The translations under genes were made by a program, and so were the position numbers. From Variovorax sp. TBS-050B (GTDB taxonomy: Bacteria; Pseudomonadota; Gammaproteobacteria; Burkholderiales; Burkholderiaceae_C): a stretch of 64,000 nt of DNA. Of this stretch, positions 1-11,200 are shown piece by piece. The notes beneath the pieces are model-generated. The model was not told the DNA's origin and ran no database searches. It was given only the letters and a program-made list of their open reading frames with translations. Each line of letters starts with the position of its first letter. Position 1 is the stretch's first letter. The stretch spans positions 2,579,001 to 2,643,000 of the forward strand of contig NZ_JARXYR010000002.1 in assembly GCF_029893635.1 (NCBI RefSeq), read 5' to 3'.

Positions 1-10
1 CCGCGCGCCA

Positions 11-2164
11 GTGGACGGGGCTTTGACCGCCATGCCGCACGCCATCAATCGAAGCCAGCGGCTGCCCCCGCTGCGCCAGGATCTCCGGCTCATCGAAGGC
101 GGTGCGCACGGGTCCGCATCCGACGGCACCGCGCAGTGGCGCATTCACGATCCGCTCGCGCAGCGCTTCTACAGCGTCGGTTCCGACGTGGTGGACATGC
201 TGGCGCACTGGGGCGAAGGCAGCGCCGGCGCGCTGCGCGCGGCCATGCTGCGCGAGCGCGGCCGCGCCGCGAGCGACGAGAAGATCGCCGCGCTCTGCGA
301 GTTCCTGCAGCGCAACGAGCTGCTGCGTCCCGTGCCGCAGCAGACCTTCGCGCGCGTGCGCCGGCAGGTCGGGGCGGCCAGGCGTTCGCCAGGCAGCCGC
401 GTGCTGCACGGCTATCTGTTCTTCAAGCTGCCGCTCGCGCGGCCCGATGCCTTTCTGCGCCGCACGCTGGCCTGGGTGCAGGTGTTCTTCGCGCCGGCGC
501 TCTGGTGGACGGCCGCGTTGCTGGGGCTCGTCGGCCTCTATCTGGTGTCGCGGCAATGGGAGCGCTTCGTCGCCACCTTCCCCGACATGCTGTCGGCCGG
601 CGGCATCGCCACCTTCGGCTTGAGCCTGGTGCTGGTCAAGGCGCTGCACGAGCTCGGCCACGGCTACGCGGCCGTGCACATGGGCGCGCGCGTGACCACC
701 ATGGGCATGGCCTTCGTCGTGATGGCGCCCATTCTCTACACCGACACCACCGATGCCTGGCGCCTGCCGCACCGGCGCCAGCGCGTGCTGATCGACGCCG
801 CGGGCATGCTGGTGGAGCTGCTGGTGGCCGTGGCCGCGACGCTGGCCTGGGTGTTCCTGCCCGACGGGCCGATGCGCCATGCGGCCTTCGCGCTGGCCAC
901 CACCGGCTGGGTGCTCAGCCTGGCGGTGAACCTCAATCCGTTGATGCGCTTCGACGGCTACTACCTGTTCAGCGACCTGCTGGGGCAGCCCAATCTGCAG
1001 GAGCGCGCCTTCGCGATGGGGCGCTGGTGGCTGCGCGAGCTGCTGTTCGGCTTCGGCGACGCCGCACCCGAGCCCGCGCGCGGGCGCCGCCGGTTGCTGC
1101 TGGTCGGCTTCGCCTATGCCACCTGGCTCTACCGCTTCTTCCTGTTCCTCGGCATCGCGCTGCTGGTCTATCACTACTTCTTCAAGATGCTCGGTATCTT
1201 CCTGTTCGCGGTGGAGTTGGGCTGGTTCATCGCGCGGCCCGTCTGGCGCGAACTCCGGATCTGGGCCGTCCGGCGGCGCGAGGCGGGGCCGCGCGGGCGC
1301 ATCACCGCGCTGCTGCTGCTGGGCCTGCTGGTGGCGCTGCTGCTGCCCTTTCCCTACACGGTGCGCATTCCCGCCATGCTGACCGCGGCGCGAAAGGCGG
1401 CGGTCTTCTCGCCACGGGCGGGGCGCATCGAGGCCGTGCACGTGCGGCCGCGCGAGCAGGTCCGCGCGGGGCAGGTTTTGATCGACATGGCCGCACCGGA
1501 GATCGAGCAGCGGCTGCACAGCGCGCGCGCGAACCTGGCGCTGCTGCGGGAGCGCCTGGCGCGGCGGGGTGTGGACGAAAGCGACCTGTCGGCCAGCATG
1601 GTGCTCGCGCACGAACTCGGGCTCGAGCACGAGCGCATCGAAGGCCTGGAACGCGAGCGCGACCGCCTGCAGGTGCGCGCGCCAATGGACGGCGTCATCG
1701 CCGAGCTTGCGGAGGAACTCGGACCCGGGCACTGGATCGGCGAGGGCACGCAACTCGCGCTGATCGCCGCGCCGGGCGGCCTCTCGGCGCGCGGCTACGT
1801 CGCCGCCCACGACCTGCGGCGCATCGCCGAGGGCGACGAAGGCCGCTTCGTCGACGAGCTCCGCATGCAGCCCGCCCGCGCGCTGCGCCTCGAGCGCGTG
1901 GCCACGGCCGCCAGCGAGCACATGGACCACTGGCTGCTGGCGTCGACCCACGGCGGGCCGGTGGCCGCGCGCGCGCAGGGCGGCAGGACCGTGCCCGAGC
2001 ATGCGGTCTTCGAAGTGACGGCGCTGGCCGCAGCCGCGGGTCCGGCGCATCTGTCGATGACCGAGCTTCGCGGCGAGCTCCGCATCCGCGGTCGTCCCGA
2101 GAGCCTGGGCGCGCGGATGTTCAGGCGCGTCGCGCATGTGCTGGTGCGCGAGGCCGGGGCCTGA
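11..2164 (+). CDS. M50 zinc-protease-like / HlyD-like membrane fusion protein
   Basis: A 717-residue membrane protein with three parts. Residues about 15-110 resemble the N-terminal domain of 'putative peptide zinc metalloprotease' proteins. Residues about 150-400 carry several membrane segments, an HELGH zinc motif (213-217) and a downstream NPLMRFDG motif (309-316), as in site-2/M50 proteases. After a further membrane segment (about 430-448), residues about 463-620 form a HlyD-like lipoyl/hairpin adaptor with a charged coiled-coil section. The GTG at 11 has no visible Shine-Dalgarno and the frame is open to the window edge; ATG at 32 is an alternative, so the true start may lie upstream. 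It ends 64 bases before a giant repeat protein in the same direction. I infer a role in exporting or processing that protein; family membership is clear, the function is not. Confidence 0.85.
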   Translation: MDGALTAMPHAINRSQRLPPLRQDLRLIEGGAHGSASDGTAQWRIHDPLAQRFYSVGSDVVDMLAHWGEGSAGALRAAMLRERGRAASDEKIAALCEFLQRNELLRPVPQQTFARVRRQVGAARRSPGSRVLHGYLFFKLPLARPDAFLRRTLAWVQVFFAPALWWTAALLGLVGLYLVSRQWERFVATFPDMLSAGGIATFGLSLVLVKALHELGHGYAAVHMGARVTTMGMAFVVMAPILYTDTTDAWRLPHRRQRVLIDAAGMLVELLVAVAATLAWVFLPDGPMRHAAFALATTGWVLSLAVNLNPLMRFDGYYLFSDLLGQPNLQERAFAMGRWWLRELLFGFGDAAPEPARGRRRLLLVGFAYATWLYRFFLFLGIALLVYHYFFKMLGIFLFAVELGWFIARPVWRELRIWAVRRREAGPRGRITALLLLGLLVALLLPFPYTVRIPAMLTAARKAAVFSPRAGRIEAVHVRPREQVRAGQVLIDMAAPEIEQRLHSARANLALLRERLARRGVDESDLSASMVLAHELGLEHERIEGLERERDRLQVRAPMDGVIAELAEELGPGHWIGEGTQLALIAAPGGLSARGYVAAHDLRRIAEGDEGRFVDELRMQPARALRLERVATAASEHMDHWLLASTHGGPVAARAQGGRTVPEHAVFEVTALAAAAGPAHLSMTELRGELRIRGRPESLGARMFRRVAHVLVREAGA

Positions 2165-2214
2165 GGCCGCCGCGCCCGACGAACTCGCCGCCATCCGATC
2201 CACCCCCGTCCGTC

Positions 2215-2220
2215 AGGAGG
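2215..2220 (+). promoter_or_regulatory. Shine-Dalgarno fixing the start of the giant repeat gene
   Basis: A perfect AGGAGG lies eight bases before the ATG at 2229. The frame is open further upstream into the preceding gene, but no comparable site precedes the earlier candidates, so 2229 is chosen as the start. Confidence 0.8.
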
Positions 2221-2228
2221 CCTCAGCG

Positions 2229-5200
2229 ATGAGATCGACGCTTTTTGGTTTTGGTGCTGCTCGGCACGGCAGGGCCGTGGTGCGGGCTGCCCCGCAGGGT
2301 CTCGGGATCCAGGCGCTCGAACCGCGGGTGCTGCTCGACGCGGCCGCGGCGCAGACGGTGCAGGAGGCCGCGCAGGAAGCCGCCCCGGCGAACGACGCGG
2401 AACTCCCGCCGGTCGATGCGCGCGAGCACGAAGAACTCCTGGCCGCGATGGGTGCGCTCGACCCGCCCGAGGCGGCGCACGCCGCGCCCGCGGCCGGCGG
2501 CATCTACTTCATCGACCTCGCATTGCCCGACGCCGACCAGCTTGCCGCGAGTCTGCCCGCGGGTGCGGAGGTGCACTTCATCGGGGCCGATGCCGACGGC
2601 GTGGCCTGCATCGCCGAAGCACTGCGTGGACGCAGCGACGTCGGCGCCGTCCACATCCTCGGCCACGGCGAGGCCGGCGCGCTGCGCCTCGGCGCGACGA
2701 CCCTGACGCTGCAGAGCATGCAGAGCATGCAGGGCGAGCATCGCGACGAACTGGTGGCGATCGCCTCCTCGCTCTCGCAAGAGGCCGACATCCTGATCTA
2801 CGGCTGCGATTTCGGCGCCGGCGAGACCGGCGCGCGCGCCGTCGAGATGCTCGCGGCGCTGACCGGCGCCGACGTCGCGGCGTCCAGCGACGCCACCGGC
2901 GCGGAACGGTTCGGCGGCGATTGGGTGCTGGAAGTGCAGACCGGCGCGATCGAAGCGAAAGCGGCCTCGGCGCCGGAATGGGACTATCTGATGGCGCCGG
3001 CGAACCTCAGTATCGGCAGCAATGCCGTCGTGGACGGCTCGTTCGAAGGCGCTTCCTCCGGCTGGACGGTAGGAGGCGGCACCGAGGGGGCGGAAACGCG
3101 TCCCGCCTCGTCCTACGGCCTGAACACCGTCGTCGACGGTACTTACGCCGCCGAGGTCGAAGGCCCGATCGGCTCCAGCTATATCGAGCAATCCGTCACC
3201 GGGTTGACCCCGGGCGAGACCTACGTACTGAGCTGGTACGGGCATACCCGCCTCGGTCGCTCGACGGGCGCGGACCTCGGCCGCGCCATCGTGAGCAGCG
3301 GCGGTACCGAGATCGCGTCGCTGAACTTCCAGACCAGCCGCAGCGGCTGGACGCGGTTCTCGCTGAGCTTCACGGCGCCGGCCGATGGCACCGTGAACCT
3401 GCGTTTCCAGTCGCGCGGCAGCACGGGCGCGGACACGGGCTCGGACAGCAACGACGGACGAGGCCTGATCCTCGATGCGGTGCGCCTGGAACCGCAGCAT
3501 CATGAGGTCGGCTATACCGAGAACGCGGAGGGCGTCGCCATCGCGTCGGCCGACAGCACGCTGATCGACCTGGACAGCACCGACCAGCACTCGCTGACCG
3601 TGCGCATCGCCAACGCGCAGGCCGGCGACCTGCTGAGCGTCAGCGGCGCCCTGCCGGCGGGCATTACCGCGAGCTACGACGCCGCCACCACCACCCTCAC
3701 GCTCAGCGGCAGTGCCAGCGGCGCGGACTACCTCACCGCCCTGCAGGCGGTGCGCTACAGCTCGACGTCGGAGTCGCCATCGGAGGTCACGCGCATGATC
3801 GAAGTGGTGGCCAACGACGGCAGCGCCGATTCGAACACGGCCATGACCCGGGTCGCCGTCACAGCGCGCAACGATGCACCCACGCTCGACAGTGCCGTCG
3901 ACCTGCGTCACTCGGCGCAGGAGGACGCGCCTGCGCCTGCGAACGGCACGGCGGTCGGCGTGCCGGTCTCGACCTTCACCGGCGGCATCGCCGATGTCGA
4001 TGACGGCGCGAGCAGGGGTGTGGCCATCACGGGCAATGCGCCCAGCAACGGCGTCTGGTGGTACACCACCGACGGCGGCGCCACCTGGCGGCAGGTCGGA
4101 ACCGTTTCCGACAGCAATGCACTGCTGCTGGCCGACAACGCGCTGACCCGGCTCTACTTCCAGGCCACCACCGCCGACTACAACGGCTCCGGCGGCGCGA
4201 GCGCGCTGACGATGCGCGCCTGGGACCAGACCCAAGGCAGCAACGGCAGCTATTTCGATGTCGCCGCCAACGGCACGGGCGGCACCACCGCCTTCTCGAC
4301 GGCCGCCGATACCGTGACTCTGACCATCGACGCGGTCGCGGACATCGCCGCTGACACCGCGAGCACGTCCGAAGACTCGGCGGTGGTGATCGACGTGCTG
4401 GGCAACGACAGCTTCGAGGATGCGCGCCGCACGATCGCGCGGGTGAACGACCAGGCCATTGCGAGCGGCGGCTCGGTCGCGATCGAAAACGGCGCCGTGA
4501 CGCTCATGGCCGACGGCAAGCTGCGCTTCACACCCGCGGCCGACTTCCACGGGCCCGCGAGCTTCAGCTACACGGTCAGCTCCGGCGGTGGGAGCGAGAC
4601 CGCCAACGTGCGCGTCAACGTGGGCGCCATCAACGATCCGCCCGTGCCGCGCAATCCCGACGCACCGCCACAGGGGCAGACTTTCGATTCCGCGACCGGC
4701 CGCTACACGGCCACCACGCAGGAAGACACGGCCTTTGCGGGGCGGGTGGCCGCCGGCGATGTGGACGGCGACGCGCTGACCTACACCGTGAGCGCGCAGC
4801 CGTCGCACGGCGCAGTCACCCTCGACGCGGCCACCGGCGCCTACACCTACACGCCCACCGCCGACTACCACGGTGCGGACAGCTTCGAAGTGAGCATCAG
4901 CGACGGCCGGGGCGGCACGACGCGCAGCACGGTGAACCTGACGGTCACGCCGGTGGCCGACATCGCCGCCGACACCGCCACGACCCGCGAGGACACGCCG
5001 GTCGACATCGCGGTGCTCGGCAACGACAGCTTCGAGAACACCGGTCGCCGCGTGACGGCGATCAACGGCACGGCCGTGACGGCGGGCACGCCCGTGGCGG
5101 TTGCCAATGGCATGGTGACGCTGCAGGCCGATGGCACGCTGCGCTTCGTTCCAACGACGGATTTCCACGGCGCCCTGAGCTTCAGCTACACCGTCGGCTC

Positions 5201-8200
5201 GGGTGGCGCGAGCGAGACGGCCAACGTCACGGTCGAAGTGACGCCCGTCAACGATGCGCCGGTGGCTCGCGATTCCGCGATGGCCACCACGCAGGAAGAC
5301 ACGGCCTTCGAAGGTCGCGTGGTTGCCAGTGACGTGGACGGCGACACGCTCACCTACATCGTGAGTGCGCAGCCGGCGCACGGCACGGTGACGCTCGATG
5401 CCGCCACCGGCGCCTACACCTACACACCCGCCGCCGACTACAACGGCGCGGACAGTTTCGAGGTGACCATCAGCGACAGCCGGGGCGGGACGACGCGCAG
5501 CACGGTGCGCATGAACGCCACCCCTGTGGCCGACATTGCTGCGGATCGGATCAGCACACGCGAAGACACGCCGGTCGACATCGCGGTACTCGGCAACGAC
5601 AGCTTCGAAAACGCCGGCCGCCGCGTGACGGCGATCGACGGCACGGCCGTCACGGCGGGCACGGCGGTGGCGGTCGCCAACGGCACCGTGACGCTCCAGG
5701 CCGATGGCACCTTGCGCTTCGTGCCGGCAGCCAACTTCAACGGCACCGCCCGTTTCAGCTACACCGTCAGTTCGGGCGGCGTGAGCGAGACGGCCGATGT
5801 GCACGTCAACGTGGGCGCCACCAATGATCCGCCGGTGCCGCGCGAGCCTGCTCCGCCCATACCCGGTCAGACATTCGACCCCGCGACCGGCCACTACACG
5901 GCCAGCACGCAGGAGGACACGGCCTTTGCAGGGCGGGTGGCAGCCGGCGATGTGGACGGCGACACGCTGACCTACACCGTGAGCGCGCAGCCGTCGCACG
6001 GTACGGTGACGCTCGACGCGGCGACCGGTGCCTACACCTACACACCCGCCGCCGACTACAACGGTGCGGACAGCTTCGAGGTGAGCATCAGCGACGGTCG
6101 AGGCGGCACGGCGCGCAGCACCGTGAACATGACCGTCACGCCCGCGGCCGACATCGCCGCCGACACGGCCACGACCCGCGAGGACACGCCGGTGGACATC
6201 GCCGTGCTCGGCAACGACAGCTTCGAGAACACCGGTCGCCGCGTGACGGCCATCAACGGCACGGCCGTGACGGCAGGTACGCCGGTGGCGGTCTCCAACG
6301 GCATGGTGACGCTGCAAGCCGATGGCACCTTGCGCTTCGTTCCAACGGCGGATTTCCACGGCGCCCTGAGCTTCAGCTACACCGTCAGCGCGGGTGGCGT
6401 GCGCGAGACGGCCAGCGTCACGGTCGAGGTGACGCCCGTCAACGATGCGCCGGTGCCGCGTGAGCCGAATCCGTCCACACCGGGCCAGACCTTCGATCCC
6501 GCAACCGGCCGCTACACGGCCACCACGCAGGAGGACACGCCCTTTGCGGGGGGCGTGGCCGCGAACGACGTGGATGGCGACACGCTCACCTACACCGTGA
6601 GTGCGCAGCCGGCGCACGGCACGGTGGTGCTCGATGCCGCCACCGGCGTCTACACCTACACACCCGCCGCCGACTACCACGGCGCGGACAGCTTCGAGGT
6701 GACCATCAGCGACAGCCAAGGCGGCACGGCGCGCAGCACGGTGAACCTGACGGTCACCCCGGTGGCCGACATCGTCGCCGACACCGCCACGACCCGCGAA
6801 GACACGCCGGTCGACATCGCAGTGCTCGTCAGCGACAGCTTCGAGGATGCGGGCCGCGCGATCATCGCGATCGATGGCATGCCGATCACGTCCGGAGGGC
6901 CGGGCATCGACGTCGCCAACGGCAGCGTGACGCTGCAGGCCGATGGCACCTTGCGCTTCGTGCCGACAGCCAACTTCAACGGCACCGCCCGTTTCAGCTA
7001 CACCGTCAGTTCGGGCGGCGTCAGCGAGACGGCCAACGTGCAGGTCAACGTGGGTGCCACCAACGATCCGCCGGTGCCGCGCGAACCCAACCCGCCCGCA
7101 CCCGGCCAGACCTTCGACCCGGCGACCGGCCACTACACGGCCACCACGCAGGAAGACAGCGCCTTCGAGGGTCGCGTGGCCGCCAACGACGTAGACGGCG
7201 ACACGCTCACCTACACCGTGAGCACGCAGCCGGTGCACGGCACGGTCACCTTCGACGCGGCCACCGGTGCCTACACCTACACGCCGACCGCCGACTACAA
7301 CGGTGCGGACAGCTTCGAAGTGACCATCAGCGACAGCCGGGGCGGCACGGCGCGCAGCACGGTGAACATGACCGTCACGCCCGTGGCAGACATCGCCGCG
7401 GATCGGGTCAGCACCCGCGAGGACACGCCGGTCGACATCGCGGTACTCGGCAACGACAGCTTCGAGGACACCGGGCGCCGCGTGACCGCGATCAACGGCA
7501 CGGCCGTGACGGCGGGCACGCCGGTGGCCGTCTCCAACGGCATGGTGACGCTGCAGGCCGATGGCACGCTGCGCTTCGTGCCGACGGCCGACTTCCACGG
7601 CGCCTTGAGCTTCAGCTACACCGTCAGCGCGGGCGGCGTCAATGAGACGGCCGACGTCACGGTCGAGGTGACGCCCGTCAACGATGCGCCGGTGCCGCGC
7701 AACCCCGACACACCGCCACCGGGCCAGATCTTCGATCCGGCGACCGGCCACTACACGGCCACCACACAGGAGGACACGGCCTTTGCGGGGCGCGTGGCTG
7801 CGAACGATGTGGACGGCCACACGCTCACCTACACCGTGAGCACGCAGCCGACGCACGGCACGGTGACGCTCGATGCCGCCACCGGTAGCTATACCTACAC
7901 ACCCACCGCTGATTACAACGGCGCGGACAGCTTCGAGGTCACCATCAGCGACAGCCAAGGCGGCACGGCGCGTAGCACGGTGAACATGACCGTCACGCCG
8001 GTGGCCGACATCGCTGTGGATCGGGTCAGTACCCGTGAGGACACGCCGATCAATATCGCGGTGCTCGGCAACGACAGCTTCGAGGATGCGGGCCGCGCGG
8101 TCAGCGCAATCGACGGCATGCCGATCACGTCCGGAGGCCCGGGCGTCAACGTCGCCAACGGCACCGTGACGCTGCAGGCCGACGGCACCTTGCGCTTCGT

Positions 8201-11200
8201 GCCGACGGCCAACTTCAACGGCACCACCCGCTTCAGCTACACCGTCGATTCGGGCGGCGTCAGCGAGACGGCCGACGTGCGCGTCAGCGTGACGGCAGCC
8301 AACGATCCGCCCGTGCCGGCGGACCCTGGTGGCCAGCCGGGCCAGCGCTTCGATGCGGCCAGCGGCAGCTACGCCGGCACCACGCCGGAGGACACCGCCT
8401 TCAACGGCCGGGTGGCTGCTAGCGACGTGGACGGCGACACGCTCACCTACACCATGCGCACGCCGCCGGCACATGGCACGGTCACCCTCGATGCGGCCAC
8501 CGGCGCCTACACCTACACGCCGGCCGCCGACTACAACGGCATGGACAGTTTCGTGGTGGCCATCAGCGACGGCGCATTCACGGTCGAATCCACGGTGACG
8601 ATGACGGTCACACCGGTGTCGGACATCGCGGTCGACACCGCCACGACCCGCGAAGACACGCCGGTCGACATCGCGGTGCTGGGCAACGACAGCTTCGAGG
8701 ACACGGGTCGCACCATCACGTCGATCAATGGCACCGCACTGACGCCCGGTACGGCGGTCGCGGTGCCCAACGGCATGGTGACGCTGCAGCCCGACGGCAC
8801 CCTGCGCTTCGTGCCGGCAGCCAACTTCAACGGCACCACCCGCTTCAGCTACACCGTCAGCGCGGGCGGCGTGAGCGAGACGGCCGACGTCACGGTCGAA
8901 GTGGCCTCCGTCAACGACGCGCCGGTGCCGCGCGAGCCCAACCCGCCCACACCGGGGCAAACCTTCGATCCCGTCACCGGCCGCTACACGGCCACCACGC
9001 AGGAAGACACGGCGTTCGCCGGCCGAGTGATAGCCGACGACGCGGACGGCGACGCGCTCACCTACACCGTGAGCGCGCAGCCGACGCATGGCACGGTGAC
9101 GCTCGATGCGGCCACCGGCGCGTACACCTACACGCCGACCGCCGACTACAACGGTGCAGACAGCTTCGAGGTGAGCATCAGCGACGGGCAGGGCGGCACG
9201 ACGCGCAGCACGGTGCGCATGAGCATCATCGCCGTGGCCGACATCGCCGCGGATCGGATCAGCACGCGCGAGGACACGCCGATCGACATTGCGGTGCTCG
9301 GCAACGACAGCTTCGAGGACACCGGCCGCCGCGTGACGGCCGTCAACGGCACGACCGTGCCCGTGGGTACGCCGGTGGCGGTCTCGAACGGCATGGTGAC
9401 GCTGCAGGCCGATGGCGCCTTGCGCTTCGTTCCGGCGGATGACTTCCACGGCGCCTTGAGTTTCAGCTACACGGTCGATGCGGGCGGCGCGCGCGAGACA
9501 GCCAACGTCACGGTCGAGGTGACGCCGGTCAACGACCCGCCGGTGGCTCGCGATGTCGCGATGGCCGCCACGCAGGAGGACACCGCCTTCGAGGGTCGCG
9601 TGGCTGCCGACGACGTGGACGGCGACATGCTCACCTACGCCGTGAGCACGCAGCCGACGCATGGCACGGTGATGCTCGATGCGGCCACGGGTGCCTACGT
9701 CTACACACCCGCCGCGGACTACAACGGCGCGGACAGCTTCGAAGTGAGCATCAGCGACGGCCAAGGCGGCGCGACGCGCAGCACCGTGAACATGACCATC
9801 ACGCCCGTGGCCGACATTGCCGCGGATCGGATCAGCACCCGCGAGGACACGGTGGTCGGTATCGCGGTTCTGAGCAACGACAGCTTCGAAAACACCGGCC
9901 GCCGCGTGGCGGCGATCAACGGCACGGCCGTGACCGCAGGCACGCCGGTGACGGTCTCCAACGGCTCGGTGACGCTGCAGGCCGATGGCACGCTGCGTTT
10001 CGTCCCGTCGGCCGACTTCCACGGTGCCTTGAGCTTCAGCTACACGGTCGATGCGGGCGGCGCGAGCGAGACGGCCAATGTCACTGTCGAGGTGACGCCC
10101 GCCAATGATGCGCCGGTGCCGCGTGAGCCGATCCCGCCCACGCCCGGTCAGATCTTTGACCCGAGAACCGGCCACTACACGGCCTCCGCGCAGGAAGACA
10201 CGGCCTTCGAAGGCCAAGTGGCCGCCAACGACGTCGACGGCGATACGCTCACCTACACCGTGAGCGCGCCGCCGGTGCATGGCACGGTCACCCTCGATGC
10301 CGCCGCCGGTGCATACACCTACACGCCCGCCGCCGACTACAACGGCACCGACAGCTTCGAGGTCATCATCAGCGACAGTCAAGGCGGCACGACGTGCAGC
10401 GCCGTGAACATGACCGTCACGCCCGTGGCCGACATCGCCGCCGACACCATCACGACCCGTGAAGACACGCCGCTCGACATCGCCGTGCTCGGCAACGACA
10501 GCTTCGAGGACACCGGCCATCGTGTGACGGCCATCAACGGCACGGCCGTGACTGCAGGCACGCCGGTGGCGGTCTCCAATGGCATGGTGACGCTGCAGGT
10601 CGATGGCACGCTGCGCTTCGTTCCAACGGCGGATTTCCACGGCGCACTGAGCTTCAGCTACACCGTCGCCTCCAGCAGCGCGAGCGAAACCGCCAACGTC
10701 ACGGTCGAGGTGACGACCGTGAACGACGCGCCCGTGCCGCGCCACCTCGAGACGCCGCCACCGGGCCAGCACTTCGATCCCGCGACCGGCCACTACACGG
10801 CCACCACACAGGAAGACACGCCGTTCGCCGGCCGGGTGACCGCCAGCGACACGGACGGCGACCCGCTCACCTATGCCGTGCACACACAACCAGCGCACGG
10901 CACGGTCACCCTCGATGCGAACACGGGCGCCTACACCTACACGCCCACCTTCGACTACAACGGCACCGACAGCTTCGAGGTGAGCATCAGCGACGGCCGC
11001 GGCGGCACGACGCGCAGCACGGTGACCCTGACCATCACCCCCGTCGCCGACATCGCCGTCGACACTGCCACGACCGACGAAGACACGCCCGTCGACATCG
11101 CCGTGCTCGGCAACGACAGCTTCGAAAACCCCGGCCGCCGCGTGACGGCCATCGATGGCACGGCCGTCGCGCCCGGCACGCCGGTGGCGGTCTCCAACGG